From positions 36,699 to 100,698 of the forward strand of contig NZ_JASNJE010000016.1 of the NCBI RefSeq assembly GCF_030164465.1: a stretch of 64,000 nt of DNA, read 5' to 3'. The stretch comes from Sedimentitalea xiamensis. GTDB lineage: Bacteria > Pseudomonadota > Alphaproteobacteria > Rhodobacterales > Rhodobacteraceae. The notes under the pieces are model-generated. The model saw nothing but the letters and a program-made list of their open reading frames with translations. It had not been told where the DNA came from and did not search any database. Positions within the stretch are counted from its first letter, which is position 1. Every line of letters begins with the position of its first letter. Made by a program: the position numbers and the translations under genes. Positions 32,636 to 40,836 of the stretch are shown here, piece after piece.

Positions 32636-33367
32636 TCACTGGCCCAGCGGGTTCGCCAGGATGCGGGCGAGACTGTTTTCCACCGTGGCCCAGGACAGTT
32701 TGACGACGACGCCGACATCGCCGGTTTCCGAACCCTGATAGCGCAGATCGACCGACAGCTTGCCGGTCAGCGCATAGGTCACGCCCGCGTCCCAGTATTC
32801 GTTCTGGTTGGCACTGGTTTCGCCATAGGCGGCCGAGGCGGTCAGATCGTCGGTCACGGACCACAGCAGGCGGCCGCGCCGGTTGAACGAGTCCAGTTGC
32901 GGGTTGTATCCGAAATAGACCTCGCCCGCGAGATCGCCCGCCAGGGGCGACAACAGGCGCAGCTTGAATTCCCCGCAGCAGTCCAGCGTGTCGTTCAGCA
33001 CGAACCGGCGGTAGCCTGTGTCGAAATACATCCCGTTGCGCAGCTTCTTTCGATAACCTAGGTAGAAATCGAACTCGGCACGGTTCGATGCCTGCCGCAC
33101 GTAGGATACGACCGTGCCGGCGTAAAAGCCGCGCCAGTCCAGTTCCAGGAGCGGCTGGATCGTCGGGAGGCCGTTTGTCATGCTGATGCCGTTGTTGACG
33201 TAGTCGCTCGCGACGGTCAGGCCGGCAAAGTAGCGAAGTTGCGATTCGGGAATGAGATCCGTCTGGGCCTTGCCTTCGAATGCCCAGAATAACGCTGGAA
33301 TGGCCAGGATCGCCGCACCAATAAGGTTAGCCGGTTTTTTTTCTGCCCGGTATGCGGGAGCGTCCAT
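32636..33367 (-). CDS. TorF-like outer membrane beta-barrel protein
   Basis: A 243-residue protein with an N-terminal hydrophobic segment (LIGAAILAIPALFWAFEGKA) followed by alternating beta strands rich in aromatic residues (SQLRYFAGLTVASDYVNNGI, AEFDFYLGYRKKLRNGMYFD). It ends with a barrel-type strand. This matches the TorF family of putative porins found in proteobacteria. The substrate is unknown. Convergent with dctD, so probably not part of the Dct system. The 500-base spacer upstream separates it from the divergent rne. Confidence 0.75.
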   Translation of the reverse strand: MDAPAYRAEKKPANLIGAAILAIPALFWAFEGKAQTDLIPESQLRYFAGLTVASDYVNNGISMTNGLPTIQPLLELDWRGFYAGTVVSYVRQASNRAEFDFYLGYRKKLRNGMYFDTGYRRFVLNDTLDCCGEFKLRLLSPLAGDLAGEVYFGYNPQLDSFNRRGRLLWSVTDDLTASAAYGETSANQNEYWDAGVTYALTGKLSVDLRYQGSETGDVGVVVKLSWATVENSLARILANPLGQ

Positions 33368-33870
33368 TTTCGGCCCGTCTGTTGTTATTTCTTCCCCATG
33401 ACGTTAGCACGCCCGCTGAAATTGCGACAGGTTGCTGGTCCGTTTCCGGCGCTTGCCCCCGCCTGTCGTGCAGAATGCCCATTGTCAACCGGGGCGTGCT
33501 GCCCTTATGTTGGCTGAATGGACCTGTCGCCTTTGCGCGACAGACGATCCGGATTGAGTTTCGCTGTTTCGGACAAGCGCAGATATGCCTTCCGCGCCGG
33601 GCCGGGCAGACCGATTGGGCCTCTCAGGAGGCCGGTGTAGTGCCTTTGCTTTCTGACAAACGAGCAAGGGAATAGAATGGGCAGGCAAGGGACCGTCCCG
33701 GCCTGTCGGAGAAGAACCGCGATGACGCGCGCGCACGCTTTGAGCACATCGGCAGGGAGGCCAACGGCCGGACCCTGCCGCGCAGCGTCTGAAATCGCCC
33801 TGACAAGACACCATCCCAAACGCGCGCGTCCGCCCGGACGGGCGTATTTGCGATTGTGCACCAAGGAAAC
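33368..33870. other. Long leader region of rne
   Basis: This 503-base gap has no convincing gene. It contains a possible promoter at 33482-33511 reading toward rne, which would give a leader of about 350 bases. Long, structured rne leaders that allow RNase E to control its own mRNA are known in other proteobacteria. Several GC-rich inverted segments (for example CTCTCAGGAGGCC near 33620) could fold. Confidence 0.45.
33482..33511 (+). promoter_or_regulatory. Putative rne promoter
   Basis: TTGTCA, 18 bases, TATGTT: five of six and four of six matches to the sigma-70 elements. It is the best promoter-like pair I see upstream of rne. It would start transcription about 350 bases before the start codon. 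Confidence 0.35.
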
Positions 33871-36561
33871 ATGGCCAAGAAAATGCTTATCGATGCCACC
33901 CACGCGGAAGAAACCCGCGTCGTGGTGGTGGACGGAAACAAGGTTGAAGAGTTCGATTTTGAGTCCGAGAACAAACGCCAGCTGGCTGGCAACATCTATC
34001 TCGCAAAGGTAACACGGGTCGAACCGTCGCTTCAGGCGGCCTTTGTGGAATACGGCGGGAACCGGCACGGATTCCTCGCCTTTTCCGAGATTCACCCGGA
34101 CTACTACCAGATCCCCATCGCCGACCGCGAGGCGCTGATGGAGGAAGAGCGCGCCTATGCGGAATCGCTGAAGGCGCGCGACGAAACCGAAGAAGAGAAA
34201 CCCGGCCGCTCGCGCCGCGTTTCCCGGTCGCGGTCCCGGACTCGCGCGTCCGAGGTCACATCCGATGATGCGACGGTGACGAAGGACGTCGAACCCGAAA
34301 TCAGCGGCATGGAAACCATCGACCTTGGCGATGACGACGACTCGGACGTGGATGTCGCCGAGACGCCGGAAGGTTTGTCGCCGATGGATACGGTCGCGGA
34401 AACGCCGGTCGAGGAACCGGACGAGGACGATCTGCCCGACGACGATGACGATGACGGCGCCGACAGCGAAGGTCCGGATGCGGCCGAGAAGGACGACAGC
34501 ATCGAATCCATCGCCGATGAGGACGATATCGAAGACATCCGACCGCCACGCAAGCCGCGTCCGCGCCGCTACAAGATCCAGGAGGTGATCAAGGTCCGCC
34601 AGGTGCTGCTGGTGCAGGTGGTCAAGGAAGAGCGCGGCAACAAGGGTGCGGCGCTGACCACCTATCTGAGCCTCGCCGGGCGCTATTGCGTGCTGATGCC
34701 GAACACCGCGCGCGGCGGCGGCATTTCCCGCAAGATCACCAATGCCGCGGACCGCAAGAAGCTGAAGGAGATCGCCAGCGAGATCGACGTGCCCAAGGGC
34801 GCGGGCCTGATCGTGCGCACAGCGGGCGCCAAGCGCACCAAGGCCGAGATCAAGCGCGACTATGAATACCTTCAGCGCCTTTGGGAACAGATCCGCGAAC
34901 TGACGCTGAAATCGATCGCGCCCGCCAAGATCTACGAGGAAGGCGACCTGATCAAGCGGTCGATCCGTGATCTCTACAACAGGGACATAGACGAGGTGTT
35001 CGTAGAGGGTGAGCGCGGCTATCGCATCGCCAAGGACTTCATGAAGATGATCATGCCGTCCCATGCCAAGAACGTGAAGCAATACACCGATCCGATGCCG
35101 CTTTTTGCGCGCTACCAGGTGGAAAGCTATCTGGGTGCGATGTTCAACCCGACGGTGCAGCTGAAATCCGGCGGCTACATCGTGATCGGAGTCACCGAGG
35201 CGCTGGTGGCGATCGACGTGAACTCCGGCCGGGCGACCAAGGAAGGCAGCATCGAGGAGACCGCGCTCAAGACGAACCTCGAGGCCAGCGACGAGGTGGC
35301 GCGGCAGTTGCGCCTGCGCGATCTCGCCGGCCTGATCGTGATCGACTATATCGACATGGACGAGCGCAAGAATAACGCGGCCGTGGAAAAGCGTCTGAAA
35401 GACCGGCTGAAGACCGACCGGGCGCGTATTCAGGTCGGCCGGATTTCCGGTTTCGGCCTGATGGAGATGAGCCGCCAACGCCTGCGCCCCGGCATGATCG
35501 AAGCCACGACGCAGCCTTGCGCGGTCTGTCACGGCACCGGGCTTATCCGGTCTGACGACAACATGGCGTTGTCGATCCTGCGCCAGATCGAGGAAGAAGG
35601 CGTGCGGCGCCGGTCGCGCGAGGTTCTCGTGCGCTGCCCGGTCAACATTGCCAACTTCCTGATGAACCAGAAACGCGAACATGTGGCCCAGATCGAAAGC
35701 CGGTATGGGCTTTCGGTGCGCATAGAAGGCGACCCGCACCTGGTCAGCCCGGATTTCGCGCTTGAAAAGTTCAAGACGGCGACCCGTGCGGTGCCCGTCG
35801 CGACGGCTCCGGTCGTGTCGGTCGACACGTCGCTGATGGATCAGATCGATGCGGATGACGCGGCCGATCCCGAAGATGAAGACGTCGCGGAGGCCGCGCC
35901 CGACGACACCGATGACGGTGAGGCAAAGCCGAAGCGGAAGCGCCGTCGCCGTCGGCGGCGCAGCAAGTCCGGTGCGTATTCCAACGGGGCGGATGGCGAC
36001 GATTCAACGGCGGATACGGCGGATGCGGCTGACGGCGATACGTCGGAAAAACCGGACGCCGTCACTGCGACCGATGCCGAACCTGTTGCGGCGGAGGCAG
36101 TCACGGTTCAGGACGATTCCGTGACCTCTGGCGACGATGCGGAGCAACCCGCGCCCAAGCGCAAGCGGTCGTCCCGGTCACGGTCTTCGTCTTCCCGATC
36201 AAGTGCGAAGACACCGGCTGACGCGGAAACGCCTGTCGAGGACAGCGCCGCGGCCGAGGATGTGGCTGCCGCCGAGCAGACGCCCGAGGCCGAAACCGCG
36301 GAAGCGGAGGTCAAGCCCAAGCCGAAACGCACCCGCGCACCGCGCGCGAGCAAGTCCAAGGCGAAGACAGAGGCCGAGGCGGCCGAGAAGGTTGCCGCCG
36401 ATGCGGCGGCCGAACCGGCAGAGCCGGTCGCGCGCGCCGAACCTGTTGCGCAGGAAGCCCCTGAACCGCCCGCGGCGGAACCCGCTGTCCAGGAACCGGC
36501 CACAGCCGGGGCCGAACCGGACAAACCGAAACGCCGCGGCTGGTGGTCGCTCGGCAGCTAG
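33871..36561 (+). CDS. rne: Ribonuclease E
   Basis: An 896-residue endoribonuclease that starts mRNA decay and processes rRNA and tRNA. The S1 domain begins at NIYLAKVTRVEPSLQAAFVE and is interrupted by an acidic insertion (about residues 95-230, runs of Asp/Glu), as in other alphaproteobacteria. It resumes at RRYKIQEVIKVRQVLLVQVV. The catalytic magnesium aspartates are in AIDVNSG (Asp449) and IVIDYIDM (Asp492), and the zinc link is CAVCHGTG (Cys550, Cys553). The last 270 residues alternate acidic and Arg/Lys-rich stretches, a disordered scaffold for the degradosome. ATG 33871 has AAGGAAAC upstream. Confidence 0.96.
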   Translation: MAKKMLIDATHAEETRVVVVDGNKVEEFDFESENKRQLAGNIYLAKVTRVEPSLQAAFVEYGGNRHGFLAFSEIHPDYYQIPIADREALMEEERAYAESLKARDETEEEKPGRSRRVSRSRSRTRASEVTSDDATVTKDVEPEISGMETIDLGDDDDSDVDVAETPEGLSPMDTVAETPVEEPDEDDLPDDDDDDGADSEGPDAAEKDDSIESIADEDDIEDIRPPRKPRPRRYKIQEVIKVRQVLLVQVVKEERGNKGAALTTYLSLAGRYCVLMPNTARGGGISRKITNAADRKKLKEIASEIDVPKGAGLIVRTAGAKRTKAEIKRDYEYLQRLWEQIRELTLKSIAPAKIYEEGDLIKRSIRDLYNRDIDEVFVEGERGYRIAKDFMKMIMPSHAKNVKQYTDPMPLFARYQVESYLGAMFNPTVQLKSGGYIVIGVTEALVAIDVNSGRATKEGSIEETALKTNLEASDEVARQLRLRDLAGLIVIDYIDMDERKNNAAVEKRLKDRLKTDRARIQVGRISGFGLMEMSRQRLRPGMIEATTQPCAVCHGTGLIRSDDNMALSILRQIEEEGVRRRSREVLVRCPVNIANFLMNQKREHVAQIESRYGLSVRIEGDPHLVSPDFALEKFKTATRAVPVATAPVVSVDTSLMDQIDADDAADPEDEDVAEAAPDDTDDGEAKPKRKRRRRRRRSKSGAYSNGADGDDSTADTADAADGDTSEKPDAVTATDAEPVAAEAVTVQDDSVTSGDDAEQPAPKRKRSSRSRSSSSRSSAKTPADAETPVEDSAAAEDVAAAEQTPEAETAEAEVKPKPKRTRAPRASKSKAKTEAEAAEKVAADAAAEPAEPVARAEPVAQEAPEPPAAEPAVQEPATAGAEPDKPKRRGWWSLGS

Positions 36562-36589
36562 CCCATCGGCAGGGAAAAGACCGGAAACC

Positions 36590-36615
36590 AGGCGGGCCTC
36601 AGGGCCCGCCTTTTC
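36590..36615 (+). terminator. Intrinsic terminator between rne and tusA
   Basis: AGGCGGGCC-TCAG-GGCCCGCCT makes a 9-bp stem with a four-base loop, followed by TTTTCTTA. It lies 28 bases after the rne stop and abuts the stop of the convergent tusA-like gene. Confidence 0.8.
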
Positions 36616-36849
36616 TTATCCGGCCTTGCGGATCCGGTAGATCTGATGGGTGCCGCAATCCGCCTGCGACAGCAGCGCGTGACCCGATTCCGCGCAGAAA
36701 TGCGGCACATCGATCATCGCGGCGGGATCGTCCGCAAGCATGTCGAGAATCGCGCCATCGGGAAGCGATTTCAGCCGCTTGCGGGCCTTGAGGACGGGAA
36801 GCGGGCACAACAGCCCGGTGGCGTCCAGGGTTTCCGTGGTTTCGGTCAT
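36616..36849 (-). CDS. tusA: TusA-family sulfur carrier protein
   Basis: A 77-residue protein of the TusA/SirA family with the conserved N-terminal motif DATGLLCPLPVLKARK, where the cysteine carries persulfide sulfur. Such proteins hand sulfur to tRNA thiolation, molybdopterin or sulfur-oxidation pathways. Two extra cysteines (PHFCAESG, QADCGTH) occur near the C-terminus. It is divergent from the ccdA gene, a frequent pairing of sulfur and thiol-redox functions. The exact acceptor cannot be told. Confidence 0.85.
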   Translation of the reverse strand: MTETTETLDATGLLCPLPVLKARKRLKSLPDGAILDMLADDPAAMIDVPHFCAESGHALLSQADCGTHQIYRIRKAG

Positions 36850-36955
36850 GCGTGGTCAGATATGTCGGATGTTTCGCCCTGTCCACAAGGTTGTGATAGT
36901 TCCTGCGACGGAACACCGCGTGACCTTGGCGCGAGGATGGCCTATCACCGGCGGC

Positions 36956-37708
36956 ATGTTCGGAATTGACATCATAGATGCGGGCCTGCTGCCGGCGATG
37001 ATCGTGGCGCTGGCGGCGGGGATCGTCAGTTTCCTGTCGCCCTGCGTGCTGCCTATCGTGCCGCCCTACCTGGCCTATATGAGCGGCGTGTCGCTGTCGG
37101 ACCTGGGCAGCGGAAGGGCAGCACGCAACAAGGCGTTGCTGCCGGCGGTCTTCTTCGTGCTGGGCCTGTCCACGGTGTTCCTGTTGCTCGGGTTCACCGC
37201 CTCGGCGATCGGAACGATGTTCCTGCAATACCAGGGGTGGTTCAACACGGTCGCGGGCGTTCTGGTGATGATTTTCGGCGCGCATTTCGTCGGGGTCTAC
37301 CGGATCGGGTTCCTGGACCGCGAGGCCCGGATCGACGCCGGAGACCGGGGGGGCAGCGCCTTCGGGGCCTATGTTCTGGGCCTGGCCTTCGCCTTCGGTT
37401 GGACACCCTGCATCGGACCGCAACTGGGCGCGATCCTGTCGCTCGCGGCCACCGAAGCGTCCGTTGCGCGGGGCACGACCTTGCTGGCGGTCTATGCGAT
37501 GGGGCTCGGCGTGCCGTTTCTTCTCGTGGCCGCTTACCTGCCGCGTCTCGGCGGAGTCATGGGCTGGATGAAGCGGCACATGGAACAGATAGAGCGGGTC
37601 ATGGGACTGCTCTTGTGGACCATCGGTCTCTTGATGCTGACCGGCGGGTTTTCCAGTTTTTCCTATTGGCTTCTGGAACAGTTCCCGGCGCTTGCGACCC
37701 TCGGCTGA
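36956..37708 (+). CDS. ccdA: Cytochrome c biogenesis protein CcdA
   Basis: An inner-membrane thiol-disulfide carrier that moves reducing power from cytoplasmic thioredoxin to the periplasm for cytochrome c maturation. The 250-residue protein has six hydrophobic helices and the two redox cysteines in SFLSPCVLPIVPPYLAYMSG (TM1) and GWTPCIGPQLGAIL (TM4). ATG 36956 is preferred to the upstream extension. It is followed by a strong hairpin at 37713. Confidence 0.93.
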   Translation: MFGIDIIDAGLLPAMIVALAAGIVSFLSPCVLPIVPPYLAYMSGVSLSDLGSGRAARNKALLPAVFFVLGLSTVFLLLGFTASAIGTMFLQYQGWFNTVAGVLVMIFGAHFVGVYRIGFLDREARIDAGDRGGSAFGAYVLGLAFAFGWTPCIGPQLGAILSLAATEASVARGTTLLAVYAMGLGVPFLLVAAYLPRLGGVMGWMKRHMEQIERVMGLLLWTIGLLMLTGGFSSFSYWLLEQFPALATLG

Positions 37709-37712
37709 GGGC

Positions 37713-37731
37713 AGGGGGCCGTCGGCCCCCT
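37713..37731 (+). terminator. Hairpin after ccdA
   Basis: AGGGGGCC-GTC-GGCCCCCT is an 8-bp GC-only stem with a three-base loop starting 5 bases after the ccdA stop. There is no T-run, so termination may be inefficient. Confidence 0.5.
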
Positions 37732-37732
37732 C

Positions 37733-37782
37733 TTGGCCTTGCGGCCAATTCACCCCCGAGAGTATTTGTGGCAAGAGGAAGA
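37733..37782 (+). repeat. Rhodobacteraceae-type intergenic repeat
   Basis: TTGGCC-TTGC-GGCCAA followed by TCACCCCCGAGAGTATTTG and GGCAAGAGGAAG. From memory this resembles a short dispersed element (inverted repeat plus CCCCCGAGAGTATTT) that recurs after genes in Roseobacter-type genomes. Only one copy is visible here. Confidence 0.5.
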
Positions 37783-37837
37783 CACCGGCCAGGTTTTCTT
37801 GCCAGGGTTGATCGAGGCGGGGCTGAGGGGGATCGAC

Positions 37838-39055
37838 ATGCGCGTGGAAGGGGCAGGCAGGCTGGTGCGGCGTCGCCGGGTGTTTTATGTGCCCGGCTAC
37901 GATCCGGTCCATGCCCGCCGCTATCGCGAGCTCTATCGCCGGGAAGCGGCGGAGCAGGCGCGGATTTCCGGCTACCGGATCGAGTTGTCAGCCAGGACAG
38001 GCGGCCCGATCTTCGGCTGGCATGTGATGGCCGAGATGGACGGCGCGACGGTGCGGACGGATGTGGAGGTGCTGGTCTGGTCGGATCTCGTGCGCGCGAG
38101 CATGTCCGGTTCGGTTCCGGCGACTTATCTACAGATGATCCGCACGGTCGGCATCTATGTCGGGACCGGAGCCTTTGCACGGTTGGCGCGGCTTCGAAAG
38201 GGACCCGTGATCGCGGCGCTGTATCCGGTCCTGGTGCTTGTCCTGCAATTGGGTCTTGCGGCGACCGTGGGGTGGCTGCTGGCCTTGGCGGTGATCGCAT
38301 TCCTTGGCGGGGTCGTCGGGACGGTGCCGGCGGCGGCGCTGGCCTGCGGTTCGGTCGTGATCATCCTGCGCTGGTTCCGGGCGCGCGACGGAACCTTTTT
38401 CGCATATTACCTGATGCACGATTTCGCCTATAGCACCCAGGGACTGGGTGCTGACCCGCCGGAGCTTGAGGCGCGTATCGCGGTCTTCGCGGAACGGATC
38501 GGCGCGGCCTTGCAGGACGATGTGGACGAGGTTCTGGTCGTCGGACATTCTTCCGGTGTCCATGTGGCGGTTTCGGTCCTGGCACAGGTGGCCGCGCAGG
38601 GGCGGGCGCCGGCGCTCGGCTTCCTGTCGTTGGGGCAGGTGGTCCCGATGGTGTCTTTCCTGCCCGGTGCGCGTCGGTTGCGCAGGGATCTTCGGGTTCT
38701 GAGCACGCGCGAGGATCTGACCTGGGTCGATGTTTCCGCCCCCGGCGATGGGTGTTCCTTTGCGCTTTGCGACCCGGTCGCGGTCAGCGGGGTCGCGCCG
38801 CCGGGCAAGCGCTGGCCGCTGGTGATATCCGCGGCTTTCACCCAGACCCTTTCGGAACAACGATGGTCGGAGCTGCGCTGGCGCTTTTTCCGGCTGCATT
38901 TTCAGTATCTCTGCGCGTTCGACAGGCCGGGCGTTTATGACTACTTCCGGATCACGGCCGGACCCGAAACGCTGAGGGAGCGATTTGCCGGAAGGTCCTC
39001 GTCGGCATCGCGCATCGACGTGCCGGTGTCCGGATACACGTCGGTCGCCCCATGA
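37838..39055 (+). CDS. Membrane-bound alpha/beta-fold protein with GHSSG motif
   Basis: A 405-residue protein starting MRVEGAGRLVRRRRVFYVPG. Two or three hydrophobic helices occupy about residues 125-185. A hydrolase-like domain follows, with a serine elbow VLVVGHSSGVHVAVSVLAQV near residue 250. The family is not identified; it looks like a membrane-anchored serine hydrolase. ATG 37838 has GAGGGG upstream; the longer frame runs through the repeat at 37733 and is rejected. Its last four bases overlap the start of the P450 gene, so the two are coupled and probably share a substrate. Confidence 0.7.
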   Translation: MRVEGAGRLVRRRRVFYVPGYDPVHARRYRELYRREAAEQARISGYRIELSARTGGPIFGWHVMAEMDGATVRTDVEVLVWSDLVRASMSGSVPATYLQMIRTVGIYVGTGAFARLARLRKGPVIAALYPVLVLVLQLGLAATVGWLLALAVIAFLGGVVGTVPAAALACGSVVIILRWFRARDGTFFAYYLMHDFAYSTQGLGADPPELEARIAVFAERIGAALQDDVDEVLVVGHSSGVHVAVSVLAQVAAQGRAPALGFLSLGQVVPMVSFLPGARRLRRDLRVLSTREDLTWVDVSAPGDGCSFALCDPVAVSGVAPPGKRWPLVISAAFTQTLSEQRWSELRWRFFRLHFQYLCAFDRPGVYDYFRITAGPETLRERFAGRSSSASRIDVPVSGYTSVAP

Positions 39056-40401
39056 TTCCGCCCAAACCTGCGGCGCGTTCCGATCGGGTGTCGTTGCGCC
39101 GGTACATGCGGCTGTTTCGCGAGGATATCCTGTCCGCCCAGCCCGCGCGTCTCTACCGGGCGTGGATGGCGGAATTCAGGACGCCGTTCTTCCGGTCCTT
39201 CCTGATCAACCAGCCGGAGCTGATCCGGGAGGTGCTTCGCGAACGGCCGGAAGAGTTTCCGAAATCCGAGCGTATCGGTCGGGGATTGCGCCCTTTATTG
39301 GGCAATTCGGTCTTTCTGAGCAATGGCGCGGCCTGGCGGCGTCAGAGACGTATCATCGATCCGGCCTTTGCCGGAGGGCGGTTACGCGATACCTTCCCGG
39401 CCATGCAGGCGGCAGCCGAGGCGGCGCGGGCGCGGCTGTTCGGGCGTGTCGATACCGTGGTCGAAATCGAGAACGCCATGAGCCACGCGGCGGCGGATGT
39501 GATCTTTCGCACCCTGTTCTCGATCCCGATCGACGACGCGGTCGCAGAACGGACGTTCAGCCTGTTTCGGATCTATCAGCGCCGTCAGCCGATTCTGAAC
39601 CTGGCGGCGCTGGTCCCGTTGCCGTTGTGGGCGTCGGGCGTTCTGCCGCGCCGGCGCGATCGCGCCGCGACCGAGATCCGGGCGTTGATCACGCAGATGA
39701 CGCAACGGAGGACGGCCGAGATCCGCGAAAACCGCGCCCCGGACGATCTGGCGACCAAGATCATGACGACCGCCGACCCGGAAACCGGAGCGCCGTTCGA
39801 TACGAGGGAAATGGTCGACCAGGTGGCGATCTTTTTCCTTGCCGGGCATGAAACCAGCGCCTCTGCGCTGGCCTGGTCGCTTTACCTGCTGGCGCTGTTC
39901 CCGGATTGGCAGGACCGGGTCGCCGAAGAAGCCGGAACCCTGGCCGCGCCATCCTTCGCCACGGTCGGCCAGTTGCGGCTGAGCCGGGACGTGTTCCGCG
40001 AGGCCCTGCGGCTCTATCCTCCGGTGCCGATGATGGTGCGCGAAGCACGCTGCCCGGACCGGTTCAGGGGCCGCCCCGTTCCCGCCGGATCGCAACTTGT
40101 GATCAGCCCCTGGCACCTGCACCGGCACGAGCGGTTGTGGGACAATCCCGACGGGTTCGACCCGGACAGATGGTCCACCGAGAATGGCCGGGCCTGCCAG
40201 CGGAGGGCCTACATTCCGTTTTCCGCCGGGCCGCGGGTCTGTCCGGGGGCCGGGTTCGCGATGGTCGAGGGACCGTTGATCCTGTCGACTCTTCTGCGCG
40301 ATTTCAGGTTCGACATCGTGCCCGGGCGGACACCCGTTCCGGTGGCGCATCTTACGGTCCGGTCGCGTGACGGCATTTTCCTGCGGGTTCGCCGGAGATA
40401 G
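39052..40401 (+). CDS. Cytochrome P450
   Basis: A 449-residue heme monooxygenase. The I-helix oxygen-binding motif is FFLAGHETSASAL (about residues 263-275), the K-helix ExxR is REALRL, and the heme loop FSAGPRVCPGAGFAMVEG supplies the cysteine ligand near residue 396. It has no membrane anchor at the N-terminus, so it is probably soluble. It starts within the stop of the membrane hydrolase gene. No ferredoxin or reductase gene is adjacent. The substrate is unknown; a lipid or fatty acid would suit the hydrolase partner (inference). Confidence 0.92.
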   Translation: MIPPKPAARSDRVSLRRYMRLFREDILSAQPARLYRAWMAEFRTPFFRSFLINQPELIREVLRERPEEFPKSERIGRGLRPLLGNSVFLSNGAAWRRQRRIIDPAFAGGRLRDTFPAMQAAAEAARARLFGRVDTVVEIENAMSHAAADVIFRTLFSIPIDDAVAERTFSLFRIYQRRQPILNLAALVPLPLWASGVLPRRRDRAATEIRALITQMTQRRTAEIRENRAPDDLATKIMTTADPETGAPFDTREMVDQVAIFFLAGHETSASALAWSLYLLALFPDWQDRVAEEAGTLAAPSFATVGQLRLSRDVFREALRLYPPVPMMVREARCPDRFRGRPVPAGSQLVISPWHLHRHERLWDNPDGFDPDRWSTENGRACQRRAYIPFSAGPRVCPGAGFAMVEGPLILSTLLRDFRFDIVPGRTPVPVAHLTVRSRDGIFLRVRRR

Positions 40402-40426
40402 CGGGGCCGCCGACTTTCGACCGGGG

Positions 40427-40663
40427 TCAGTCCTTGGCGTCGCGGCCGGCGTTCCGGTAGTGCCGCAGAACGAACAGGCGCATCGCCGAGGCCAATCCGA
40501 TGTCGGGACCGCGTTCGGCGTCAATGCGTGCGGCAAGAGCGTTGATCGGCTGGTTCCGGGCCTGTGCGATGGCGCGGAACGCATCCCAGAACTCGTCTTC
40601 CAGCGACACCGAGGTGCGATGCCCGCGCAGCGACAGGGAACGTTTGCGGGGGCGCTGGGTCAT
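40427..40663 (-). CDS. Ribbon-helix-helix domain protein
   Basis: A 78-residue basic protein. The ribbon-helix-helix-type core HRTSVSLEDEFWDAFRAIAQ followed by INALAARIDAER resembles the family of small DNA-binding or arylsulfotransferase-associated RHH proteins in alphaproteobacteria. Its start overlaps the stop of the DUF4169 gene (ATGA). It probably belongs to the fumC transcript. A regulatory role is possible, with no target known. Confidence 0.75.
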   Translation of the reverse strand: MTQRPRKRSLSLRGHRTSVSLEDEFWDAFRAIAQARNQPINALAARIDAERGPDIGLASAMRLFVLRHYRNAGRDAKD

Positions 40664-40836
40664 GCGTCGCCCTTGTGGCCGTCCAGATCGCGCCGCGCCT
40701 TGTCCGCGCGCGCCCTGTCCAGGTCGCGCTCGGCCTTGCTTCGGCCGAATTTCACGGCGTTCTCGTCGGCGCGGGCCTTCTTGTCGGTCCGCGCCTTGTC
40801 CTTGCGAAACCGGTTGAGATTGACCGGTTGCGCCAT
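40660..40836 (-). CDS. DUF4169 family small basic protein, 58 aa
   Basis: A 58-residue, highly charged protein that starts [20 protein letters not shown]. About half of its residues are Lys, Arg, Asp or Glu. This is the DUF4169 pattern, in which a short N-terminal motif VNLNRFRK is followed by a charged helix. Its start codon shares one base with the fumC stop (TAATG) and its end overlaps the RHH gene by four bases, so all three are translationally linked. Function unknown. Confidence 0.75.
   Translation of the reverse strand: MAQPVNLNRFRKDKARTDKKARADENAVKFGRSKAERDLDRARADKARRDLDGHKGDA

Noticed and set aside
33505..35739. A 744-codon minus-strand frame
   Set aside because: Antisense to the catalytic part of RNase E; histidine/arginine-rich translation with no recognisable fold.
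37733..37837. Longer N-terminus (35 residues) for the membrane hydrolase
   Set aside because: This stretch is translated from the dispersed repeat; ATG 37838 has a proper ribosome site and begins the conserved-looking sequence.
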